A stretch of 5,982 bases of DNA from an uncultured Carnobacterium sp. (lineage in GTDB: Bacteria > Bacillota > Bacilli > Lactobacillales > Aerococcaceae): positions 1 through 5,982 of the forward strand of contig CALJSD010000009.1 in NCBI GenBank assembly GCA_937976325.1, given 5' to 3'. The stretch's first letter is position 1. Every line of letters starts with the position of its first letter. The notes beneath the pieces are model-generated. The model had not been told where the DNA came from, made no database searches, and worked only from the letters and a program-made list of their open reading frames with translations. A program made the translations under genes and the position numbers. Of this stretch, positions 1-5,730 are shown one piece after another.

Positions 1-1419
1 ATACAACCAGTCTTCAATTGCAGCAAGTGGAGATTCCCCAGTACCACTAGGACGAATTTTATCTGTTTTTGGTAATACTAATGGCAATTCTGATTCTGGA
101 ACAGTTGTCATAGTACCGTCTTCCCAATGGATAACTGGAATTGGTTCTCCCCAATAACGTTGGCGAGAGAACAACCAGTCGCGTAGACGATAGCTTACTT
201 TAGCTGCACCTACGCCGTTTTCTTCTAACCATGCATTCATTTTTGCAATCGCGTCAGCTTTATTCAATCCATCTAGAAATTCTGAATGAATATGCACACC
301 GTCACCAGTGTATGCTTCTTCTTCGACGTTTCCACCTTCGATGACTGGAATAATGTCTAATCCAAATACTTTAGCGAATTCGTAGTCGCGTTCATCGTGA
401 GCTGGAACAGCCATAATTGCACCTGTACCATAAGTACTTAATACATAGTCTGCAATCCAGATTGGAATTTCTTTTCCGTTCACTGGGTTAATTGCATATG
501 CACCAGTGAAGACCCCTGTTTTTTCTTTAGAAAGTTCTGTACGTTCTAAGTCAGATTTTGTTGAAACAGCAGCAATATAAGCATCTACTGCTTCTTTTTG
601 TTCAGGAGTGACAATCTTTTGAACTAATTCATGTTCTGGAGCTAATACATTGTAAGTCGCTCCAAATAATGTATCCGGACGTGTTGTGAAGACTTCGAAG
701 CTTTCATCTGTTCCTTTAACGTTGAAACGAACTTGAGCCCCTTCTGAGCGACCAATCCAGTTACGTTGCATATCTTTAATGCTTTCTGGCCAATCCAACT
801 CATCCAAATCTTCTAATAGGCGGTCTGCATATGCTGTAATTTTCAACATCCATTGTTTCATTGGTTTACGGTAAACAGGATGTCCTCCACGTTCACTCTT
901 ACCATCGATCACTTCTTCGTTGGCAAGTACTGTTCCAAGAGCTGGACACCAGTTAACTGGAATTTCAGCTTCATATGCAAGTCCCATTTCCACTAGTTTA
1001 GTGAAAATCCATTGTGTCCATTTATAGTAATCTGGGTCTGTTGTATTAATTTCGCGGTCCCAGTCATAGCTGAACCCTAATTCATTAATTTGACGTTTGA
1101 AGTTCGCAACGTTTACTTTCGTGAATTCTGCAGGGTCATTTCCTGTGTCAAGAGCGTATTGCTCTGCAGGAAGACCAAATGCATCCCATCCCATTGGGTG
1201 AAGGACGTTATATCCTTGTGCACGTTTCATACGAGAAATGGCATCTGTTGCTGTATAACCTTCTGGGTGTCCTACGTGAAGTCCTTGTCCTGAAGGATAA
1301 GGGAACATATCTAACGCGTAGAAGTTTTTCTTAGAAGGATCTTCTGTTGTTTTGAACGTATGATGTTCTTTCCAATATTTTTGCCATTTAGGCTCGATTT
1401 CTAGATGATTAAATGTCAT
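1..1419 (-). CDS. leuS: Leucyl-tRNA synthetase, N-terminal part (cut by window edge)
   Basis: This class I aminoacyl-tRNA synthetase charges tRNA-Leu with leucine in the cytoplasm. Only the first 473 codons are present; bacterial LeuRS is usually about 800-880 residues, so the KMSKS loop and the anticodon-binding and C-terminal domains lie outside. The start MTFNHLEIEPKWQKYW is typical of the family. The class I HIGH motif appears as HVGH at residues 48-51, preceded by DMFPYPSG. The CP1 editing domain is present, with the threonine-rich motif TTRPDTLFG from residue 245 and the editing aspartate in PAHDERDYEFA (D342). The fragment ends in the conserved RPSGTGESPLA region. The ATG is preceded by AAGGAG at 1428-1433 with 8 nt spacing, which fixes the start. 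It is the sole gene after a T-box leader, so expression should rise when tRNA-Leu is uncharged. The reading frame is intact throughout. Confidence 0.98.
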   Translation of the reverse strand, partial: MTFNHLEIEPKWQKYWKEHHTFKTTEDPSKKNFYALDMFPYPSGQGLHVGHPEGYTATDAISRMKRAQGYNVLHPMGWDAFGLPAEQYALDTGNDPAEFTKVNVANFKRQINELGFSYDWDREINTTDPDYYKWTQWIFTKLVEMGLAYEAEIPVNWCPALGTVLANEEVIDGKSERGGHPVYRKPMKQWMLKITAYADRLLEDLDELDWPESIKDMQRNWIGRSEGAQVRFNVKGTDESFEVFTTRPDTLFGATYNVLAPEHELVQKIVTPEQKEAVDAYIAAVSTKSDLERTELSKEKTGVFTGAYAINPVNGKEIPIWIADYVLSTYGTGAIMAVPAHDERDYEFAKVFGLDIIPVIEGGNVEEEAYTGDGVHIHSEFLDGLNKADAIAKMNAWLEENGVGAAKVSYRLRDWLFSRQRYWGEPIPVIHWEDGTMTTVPESELPLVLPKTDKIRPSGTGESPLAAIEDWLY

Positions 1420-1440
1420 CTGATTCACTCCTTTCAAAAT

Positions 1441-1475
1441 AAAAAACGCCCCACCTGTCATTGACAGATAGGACG
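1441..1475 (-). terminator. T-box attenuator terminator before leuS
   Basis: In the RNA, GCGTCCTATCTGTC and GACAGGTGGGGCGT form a continuous 14-bp stem if G·U pairs are allowed, with an AAU loop and a run of U at 1441-1446. Its 5' arm contains the CGTCCTA stretch needed for the T-box antiterminator, so the two structures exclude each other, as in known T-box leaders. Because no other terminator is seen after the upstream autolysin gene, it may also stop autolysin transcripts. Confidence 0.92.
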
Positions 1476-1660
1476 CAATACGTGTTACCACCTAATAATT
1501 TTACTCATCTTACCTGTAACGCGGGCGAGGCGGATACTCTTACTATCAGTTCAGAGTTCGGCTAAAAGGCGAGTTCAGTTTATTGAAATGATGCATTTTC
1601 ACCAGCCATGCACTCTCTAAGTCTATCAAAGAAACTTACTATTCCTCTATCTGCTTTTGT
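1441..1660 (-). promoter_or_regulatory. T-box leader (tRNA-Leu sensing) of leuS
   Basis: This is a cis-acting RNA that reads uncharged tRNA-Leu and decides between termination and leuS transcription. On the minus strand, Stem I carries an AGAGGAATAGTA internal-loop motif (about 1637-1648) and an AGAGAG..GGCTGGTG apical region (about 1599-1618). A GAACTCGCC specifier loop lies at 1568-1576, with CTC (Leu) at 1571-1573 as specifier codon. AAAAGC and GCCTTTT can pair as the Stem I base, and AGTTT with AAACT above the loop. The T-box sequence AGGTGGTAACACG is at 1481-1493. Its UGGU would pair with the ACCA end expected for tRNA-Leu (discriminator A). The antiterminator can form as TAGG/CCTA plus ACG/CGT around a TGGTAAC bulge. 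The promoter is just upstream and leuS starts 22 nt downstream. The boundaries are approximate. Confidence 0.95.
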
Positions 1661-1667
1661 GAGTATT

Positions 1668-1696
1668 ATTCTAGCAGATTATTTAGAAACTTTCAA
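1668..1696 (-). promoter_or_regulatory. leuS T-box promoter (sigma-A type)
   Basis: The minus strand has TTGAAA (1691-1696) as -35 and TAGAAT (1668-1673) as -10, separated by exactly 17 nt. TGC just before the -10 gives an extended -10 element. The likely start of transcription is near 1660, just before the Stem I sequence. The -35 box lies inside the last codons of the upstream autolysin gene, and the spacer contains its stop codon. Confidence 0.8.
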
Positions 1697-3559
1697 CACT
1701 TGACCAACTCGGATGTTGTTTGAAGTTAAGCCGTTTAATGCTCTTAATTCAGATAATGTTAATCCGTTATTCTTAGCGATACGGAATAACGTATCTCCTG
1801 CTTGTACTGTGTGAGTTGATGCACCAGTTGAATAGCTTACTGTAGTCGCTTTAGTAGTTGAAGTTGTTGCTTTTGCTGAACCAGATACTACTAATTGTTG
1901 ACCAGGACGAATTGTGCTTGTTTCTGATAAGCCGTTGATTGATAACAATGTTGTTAATGAAATACCGTGGTTGTAAGCAATACGGTATAAAGTATCTCCT
2001 GCTTTAACAGTATAAGTACCGTTACCAGATGTTGACCCAGCTGATTGGTAGCTTACTTGTGTAGCAGTTGCTTGGCTAGCATTTCCTGAAACAGATAATG
2101 TTTGGCCAGGACGGATTACTGAAGATTGTGATAATCCATTGATGCTTAATAATGTATTTAAGCTCATGCCTGAACGACGAGCGATACTGTATAAAGTATC
2201 ACCGGCTTGAACTGTATATGTTCCAGAAGTTGATGTTGAAGTCGCTGTTGTTTTAGATGGTGTGTATCCAGCAGATACTGTACGTCCATCTGATTGACCA
2301 ACTGTTAAGCTTTGTCCAGGGAAAATCACTGATGATTGTGATAATCCGTTGATGCTTAATAATGTGTTTAAGCTCATGCCTGAACGACGTGCAATACTGT
2401 ATAAAGTATCTCCAGGTTGTACAATGTAGTTACCTCCGCTTGTACGAGTTGAAGCAGTATTTGTTTTAACAACTGTTGATGCAGATTCGCCACCTACAAC
2501 ACGTAAAGTTTGACCTGGTTGGATTACGCTTGAAGTAGAAATTCCATTTGCTGAAACTAATTGAGATAAACTCATACCAAATTTACGGCTAATTCCATAT
2601 AATGTATCTCCTGCTTTAACTGTGTAGTATCCATTTGCAGTTGCTTTAGCAGTATTTGAAACTGATTTTGTGCTTACTGTTGTAGCTACTGTAGAGTTTG
2701 TTTGTTTTGCTGGTGTGCCTAAAGATAATGATTGACCAGGACGAATCACTGATGAAGTTGATAAACCATTCACAGTTAATAATTGGTCCACACTTACACC
2801 AGCTTTACGGCTGATACCGTATAAGGTATCACCTGCTTGAACTGTGTATTGTCCACCAACTGAAGAAGTTCTTTCTTCAATGCCAGCAGCAATTGCAGTT
2901 GCAGTTCCATTATCATATTTTGTTAATCCATATTGTTCAATAATACGGTTTAATTTTGCATAGTAAGCTGTATCTGTTGCATAACGTCCTGTTAAGTAAC
3001 GTGTAGCATCTTGATAGCTGTTTGTGCGGCTCTTCCATGCACCTGAATAGAACAGTGGAGCACCTTTAATACCATTGATGATTTTATCTACATAGTCATC
3101 CATAGATTCTTTGTAAGAAGGATATTTTCTGAAGTTATCGTAAATACCATAGTATTTTTGCGCTCCAGCATCTTCTAATGTATACATGTTTACAGATTGA
3201 CCGTTGTAGTTCCCTTTCACACCAAATAAGTTGTGGTTTGGTTCAGCAGATAACGCACTAGTTCCCCATGCAGATTCTAGCGCTGCCTGTGCGATCATTA
3301 CTGAAGTATATACATCTTTTCCTTCTGTAGCTTGTTGAGCTGCAGGAATAATTTTATTTAAGAATTGTTGTGCTGGTGATTGTACTTGATTTGAAGTTAC
3401 TGTATACGCATGTGATTTTGGCGCAAGTACTAATCCCGCTACTGTCGTCGCTCCAACAACTGCAACTGTCTTTTGTAAGTTCTTATTTGCAGCCTGTAAA
3501 GCTTTCATTTGTTTTTCCTTTTTCAAACGTAAATATCTTTCGTGTTTTGTTTCTGTCAT
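1679..3559 (-). CDS. Secreted GH73 N-acetylglucosaminidase autolysin with six LysM domains
   Basis: This is a peptidoglycan hydrolase, probably cleaving the GlcNAc-MurNAc glycan chain during cell separation, similar in layout to enterococcal AtlA and lactococcal AcmA. The protein has 626 residues from the chosen start. It has a long positively charged N-terminus, a hydrophobic core at about 32-45 (VAVVGATTVAGLVL) and a likely signal peptidase site after SHA (residue 51). The glucosaminidase domain spans about 65-211, with the probable catalytic Glu95 in AALESAWGTS, then NLFGVKG and FRKYPSYKES. Six LysM repeats (Y-T-V-x-A-G-D-T-L type) begin at about 238, 312, 378, 448, 516 and 583, joined by Ser/Thr/Ala-rich linkers. 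The sixth ends at the C-terminus. An in-frame ATG at 3574 would add MEEKR, but it overlaps the GGAGG Shine-Dalgarno (3568-3572). That site is 8 nt before the ATG at 3559, so 3559 is preferred. It appears monocistronic with its own promoter. Substrate specificity is inferred from the family. Confidence 0.95.
   Translation of the reverse strand: MTETKHERYLRLKKEKQMKALQAANKNLQKTVAVVGATTVAGLVLAPKSHAYTVTSNQVQSPAQQFLNKIIPAAQQATEGKDVYTSVMIAQAALESAWGTSALSAEPNHNLFGVKGNYNGQSVNMYTLEDAGAQKYYGIYDNFRKYPSYKESMDDYVDKIINGIKGAPLFYSGAWKSRTNSYQDATRYLTGRYATDTAYYAKLNRIIEQYGLTKYDNGTATAIAAGIEERTSSVGGQYTVQAGDTLYGISRKAGVSVDQLLTVNGLSTSSVIRPGQSLSLGTPAKQTNSTVATTVSTKSVSNTAKATANGYYTVKAGDTLYGISRKFGMSLSQLVSANGISTSSVIQPGQTLRVVGGESASTVVKTNTASTRTSGGNYIVQPGDTLYSIARRSGMSLNTLLSINGLSQSSVIFPGQSLTVGQSDGRTVSAGYTPSKTTATSTSTSGTYTVQAGDTLYSIARRSGMSLNTLLSINGLSQSSVIRPGQTLSVSGNASQATATQVSYQSAGSTSGNGTYTVKAGDTLYRIAYNHGISLTTLLSINGLSETSTIRPGQQLVVSGSAKATTSTTKATTVSYSTGASTHTVQAGDTLFRIAKNNGLTLSELRALNGLTSNNIRVGQVLKVSK
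2087..2428 (-). repeat. Near-identical LysM repeats 3 and 4 in the autolysin gene
   Basis: LysM 3 (2297-2428) and LysM 4 (2087-2218) share 38 of 44 residues by direct comparison. An 83-base core, 2331-2413 versus 2121-2203, differs at only six positions, all synonymous. The other four LysM units are clearly more divergent. This pattern points to a recent tandem duplication or to gene conversion between neighbouring units, and is a possible site of repeat-number change. Confidence 0.85.
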
Positions 3560-3567
3560 CCTTTTTT

Positions 3568-3572
3568 CCTCC
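3568..3572 (-). promoter_or_regulatory. Shine-Dalgarno that decides the autolysin start
   Basis: GGAGG on the minus strand lies 8 nt before the ATG at 3557-3559. The longer in-frame ATG (3572-3574) shares its G with this site and has no ribosome binding site of its own at the proper distance, so translation most likely starts at 3559. Confidence 0.85.
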
Positions 3573-3595
3573 ATGTAAAATCTAATTCGTTATTC

Positions 3596-3623
3596 ATTAT
3601 AGTAGGATAAATTCGTTTGTGTA
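3596..3623 (-). promoter_or_regulatory. Autolysin gene promoter
   Basis: A consensus TATAAT -10 lies at 3596-3601 on the minus strand. A weak -35, TACACA (3618-3623, four of six matches to TTGACA), is 16 nt upstream. Transcription would begin near 3589, leaving a leader of about 30 nt. The poor -35 suggests dependence on an activator or only moderate strength. Confidence 0.65.
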
Positions 3624-3710
3624 GGGGAACGTTGCACGAACACGCAAATAGTCGTATACTCTTAATATCCGTAAAAATTATGTAACAAAATGTAAAATTT
3701 TAGTTAAGAG
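3602..3710. other. Divergent intergenic region between autolysin and mnmM
   Basis: This holds the upstream part of the autolysin promoter. It contains an imperfect inverted repeat, TTGC-8 nt-GCAA (3632-3647), and a TGTAAC/TGTAAA direct repeat (3681-3696). No convincing promoter for the plus-strand gene was found; TAAAAT at 3693-3698 could be its -10, but no good -35 sits at 16-18 nt. No small gene or RNA is evident. Confidence 0.5.
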
Positions 3711-3719
3711 GTGCTTATT

Positions 3720-4280
3720 TTGAAAAATGCACAGCAATTTAGTCATGAAATGATTCTCTCTGTAAATTTAGAAGATGGAATTTTTATCGACGCAACCGCA
3801 GGAAATGGACATGACACACTTTTCATGGCACAACATATAGAAAAAGGATCGAAAATTTTGGCTTTTGATATTCAAGAGCAAGCAATTTTACAAACAAGAC
3901 AATTATTACAAAACCATGACTTAGAGCATAAAGTGACCTGTATTTTGGACTCTCACGCTCAAATTTCGAACTATTTAGATGATCAAGATTTTGTTCGATT
4001 AGCAATTTTTAATCTTGGATATTTACCAGGAAGTGATAAAAAAATCATCACAATTCCCTCTTCCACTCTGGAGGCCATCCGCATTTTACTAGATCGATTA
4101 GAGAAAAACGGAAAAATAATCATCGTTTCCTATTATGGCCATGATGGTGGAATCGAAGAAAAGGATTCAGTAGAAGAACTCCTCACGACTCTTCCGCAGA
4201 AGGAATGGTCCGTATTAAAATATCAATTCATCAATCAAATTAACTGTCCTCCAATTTGTTATGTCATAGAAAAAAAGTAG
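3720..4280 (+). CDS. mnmM: MnmM (YtqB family) tRNA methyltransferase
   Basis: This SAM-dependent methyltransferase matches the YtqB/MnmM family, which in Bacillus subtilis and Staphylococcus aureus methylates nm5(s2)U34 to mnm5(s2)U34 in the tRNA wobble position. The 186-residue length is normal. SAM-binding motif I is DATAGNGHDT (residues 24-33), the acidic end of strand 2 is FD (49-50), and the family hallmark NLGYLPGSDK is at 98-107. SYYGHDGG, EKDSVEELL and the C-terminal YQFINQINCPP segment also match the family. The chosen start is TTG at 3720, which has AGAGGTG (3707-3713) 6 nt upstream. An in-frame GTG at 3711 lies inside that Shine-Dalgarno and is unlikely to be used. The gene is divergent from the autolysin and convergent with metK. 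Bacilli often keep ytqB near leuS and metK, which agrees with the layout here. Confidence 0.92.
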   Translation: MKNAQQFSHEMILSVNLEDGIFIDATAGNGHDTLFMAQHIEKGSKILAFDIQEQAILQTRQLLQNHDLEHKVTCILDSHAQISNYLDDQDFVRLAIFNLGYLPGSDKKIITIPSSTLEAIRILLDRLEKNGKIIIVSYYGHDGGIEEKDSVEELLTTLPQKEWSVLKYQFINQINCPPICYVIEKK

Positions 4281-4302
4281 AAATTACCATATATGGTAAT
4301 TT
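4281..4302. terminator. AT-rich 22-bp perfect palindrome after mnmM, probable weak bidirectional terminator
   Basis: A perfect palindrome (9-bp stem AAATTACCA/TGGTAATTT around TATA) begins directly after the mnmM stop codon. On the plus strand its final T bases continue into TTTATACTT. On the minus strand it is followed after four bases by seven T. It could act as a weak terminator in both directions. An operator or a simple mRNA 3' end hairpin is the alternative. Confidence 0.5.
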
Positions 4303-4316
4303 TATACTTCAAACTA

Positions 4317-4343
4317 AAAGCCAACCTCAATGAGGTTGGCTTT
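4317..4343. terminator. Bidirectional Rho-independent terminator between mnmM and metK
   Basis: The stem AAAGCCAACCTC/GAGGTTGGCTTT (12 bp) closes on a 3-nt loop. Read on the minus strand it ends in GGCTTTTAGTTT, 13 nt after the metK stop codon. On the plus strand it ends in GGCTTTCTT. It therefore serves both convergent genes, with the better U-run for metK. Confidence 0.88.
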
Positions 4344-4355
4344 CTTCATTATAGA

Positions 4356-5528
4356 TTAAGCAAAATAAGCTTTTAACTCTTCTACTTTATTTAATTGTTC
4401 CCATGGAAGTTCAATATCTGTTCTACCGAAATGACCATAAGCGGCTGTTTGTTGGTAGATTGGTCTACGTAAGTTTAATGTTTCGATAATTCCTTTTGGA
4501 GTTAAGCGGAACTCTTTACGGATGACTTCGATAATTTTATCTTCTGGAACATGGTTCGTACCGAATGTATCTACAGCGATAGAAACTGGTTGTGCTACCC
4601 CAATCGCATAGGCTAATTGGATTTCGCATTTATCAGCAAGACCAGCTGCTACGACGTTTTTAGCAATGTAACGAGCTGCATAACTTGCAGAACGGTCTAC
4701 TTTTGTAGAGTCTTTACCAGAGAAAGCTCCACCACCATGACGCGCATAACCACCGTAAGTGTCAACGATAATTTTACGTCCTGTTAAACCAGAGTCTCCT
4801 ACAGGTCCACCGATAACGAATTTACCAGTTGGATTAATAAAGTAACGAGTTTCGTCGTCTAATAACTCAGCCGGTACGACTGGTTTTACAACATACTCTA
4901 ATACATCTTTTCTGATTTGCTCTTGAGAAATTTCTTCATCGTGTTGTGTACTTACAACGATAGTGTCGATACGTTTTACTTGGTGTTCAGGTGTGTATTC
5001 AATTGTCACTTGAACTTTACCATCTGGTCCTAAGTAATCTAATTGTTTTTCTTTACGAACTTTTGCAAGTTGGTAAGCTAACTTATGACTTAAGTCAATT
5101 GGTAATGGCATATATGATTCAGTTTCGTTTGTTGCATAACCAAACATTAATCCTTGGTCTCCTGCTCCAAACTCTTCTGCTTGTCCACGTGTTTCTAATG
5201 CATCGTCAACACCCATTGCGATATCTGGTGATTGTTTATCGAGTGAAACTAATACAGCAACTGAATCTGCATCATATCCATATTTGCGGTCTGTATAACC
5301 GATTTTACGAATTGTATCACGAGCTACTTGTTGATAATCGACAACAGCACTTGTTGTGATTTCTCCTACTAATACGACTAAACCAGTGTTTACTACTGTC
5401 TCACAGGCTACACGAGCTGTTGGATCTTGAGCAAGAATGGCATCTAAAATACCATCACTAATTTGGTCTGCGATTTTATCGGGATGTCCTTCTGTTACGG
5501 ATTCCGATGTAAATAAAATTTTTTCCAT
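4356..5528 (-). CDS. metK: S-adenosylmethionine synthetase (methionine adenosyltransferase)
   Basis: This enzyme makes SAM, phosphate and diphosphate from methionine and ATP; it is a cytoplasmic homotetramer in the family. From the chosen start the protein has 390 residues, the usual length. The N-terminal FTSESVTEGHPDK contains the catalytic His15 and the ATP/Mg-binding region. The signature GAGDQGLMFGYA is at 121-132. The glycine-rich phosphate loop GGGAFSGKD is at 265-273, followed by TKVDRSASYAARY. NPTGKFVIGGP (232-242) and the C-terminal GHFGR region are intact. The start is placed at the ATG at 5528, which has GGGGG (5537-5541) 8 nt upstream. An in-frame ATG at 5543 would add MGEKE, but it overlaps that Shine-Dalgarno and lies inside the riboswitch. 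Expression is probably repressed by SAM through the SMK box. The gene is monocistronic, between two terminators. Confidence 0.97.
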   Translation of the reverse strand: MEKILFTSESVTEGHPDKIADQISDGILDAILAQDPTARVACETVVNTGLVVLVGEITTSAVVDYQQVARDTIRKIGYTDRKYGYDADSVAVLVSLDKQSPDIAMGVDDALETRGQAEEFGAGDQGLMFGYATNETESYMPLPIDLSHKLAYQLAKVRKEKQLDYLGPDGKVQVTIEYTPEHQVKRIDTIVVSTQHDEEISQEQIRKDVLEYVVKPVVPAELLDDETRYFINPTGKFVIGGPVGDSGLTGRKIIVDTYGGYARHGGGAFSGKDSTKVDRSASYAARYIAKNVVAAGLADKCEIQLAYAIGVAQPVSIAVDTFGTNHVPEDKIIEVIRKEFRLTPKGIIETLNLRRPIYQQTAAYGHFGRTDIELPWEQLNKVEELKAYFA

Positions 5529-5534
5529 TTCTTT

Positions 5535-5591
5535 TTCCCCCATTCAATTCCGGTTACAAGGCATCTACACAGTGTGTATCCTTTCGGGAAT
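5535..5591 (-). promoter_or_regulatory. SMK box (SAM-III) riboswitch of metK
   Basis: This is a SAM-binding RNA that blocks translation initiation of metK. The minus strand reads TTCCCGAAAGGAT (5578-5590), then a P3 hairpin TACAC-ACT-GTGTA (5566-5578), then the highly conserved core GATGCCTTGTAACC (5552-5565), and finally GGGGGAA (5535-5541). This matches the E. faecalis SMK box as I remember it. The anti-Shine-Dalgarno TTCCC (5586-5590) can pair with GGGAA (5535-5539), masking the metK ribosome binding site when SAM is bound. The segment between the core and the Shine-Dalgarno (5542-5551) is 10 nt, compared with four (GAAA) in the E. faecalis version. The identification rests on motif recall, not on a covariance search. 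Confidence 0.93.
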
Positions 5592-5609
5592 ATCATTTTT
5601 AACTTTCTC

Positions 5610-5641
5610 ATTATAGCATTTATTGTAAAAAAAGATAGCAA
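5610..5641 (-). promoter_or_regulatory. metK promoter
   Basis: A perfect TATAAT (5610-5615) is preceded by TGC (5616-5618), giving an extended -10. The best -35-like hexamer, TTGCTA (5636-5641), is 20 nt away, so the extended -10 is probably the main determinant. Transcription would start near 5603 and give a leader of about 75 nt that holds the whole SMK box. Confidence 0.7.
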
Positions 5642-5678
5642 AAACTACTATTATATGAACATTTTTTTCAAACATAAG

Positions 5679-5709
5679 AAAAAAGCCTAAGTTCAAGGAC
5701 TTAGACTTT
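5679..5709 (-). terminator. Rho-independent terminator of the LPNTG surface protein gene
   Basis: In minus-strand RNA, AAAGTCTAAGT and ACTTAGGCTTT form an 11-bp stem with one G·U pair, a 6-nt CCTTGA loop and a six-U run that partly overlaps the stem. It lies about 21 nt after the stop codon and isolates the gene from metK. Confidence 0.85.
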
Positions 5710-5730
5710 CTTCAAGAGGATTTTATTCTA

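Noticed and set aside
1090..1293. 67-codon plus-strand ORF
   Set aside because: It lies wholly inside leuS on the opposite strand, and its product has no recognisable features; it is a shadow of conserved LeuRS codons.
3559..3574. Longer autolysin start at 3574
   Set aside because: The ATG overlaps the GGAGG that serves the ATG at 3559 and has no Shine-Dalgarno at the right distance.
3370..3585. 71-codon plus-strand ORF with hydrophobic stretches
   Set aside because: It is antisense to the autolysin signal peptide region; the hydrophobicity is a by-product of that sequence and no ribosome binding site was seen.
3823..4005. 60-codon minus-strand ORF
   Set aside because: It lies inside mnmM on the opposite strand, which is clearly the coding strand given its methyltransferase motifs.
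4991..5359. 122-codon plus-strand ORF
   Set aside because: It is Leu-rich and antisense to metK; metK motifs are intact on the other strand.
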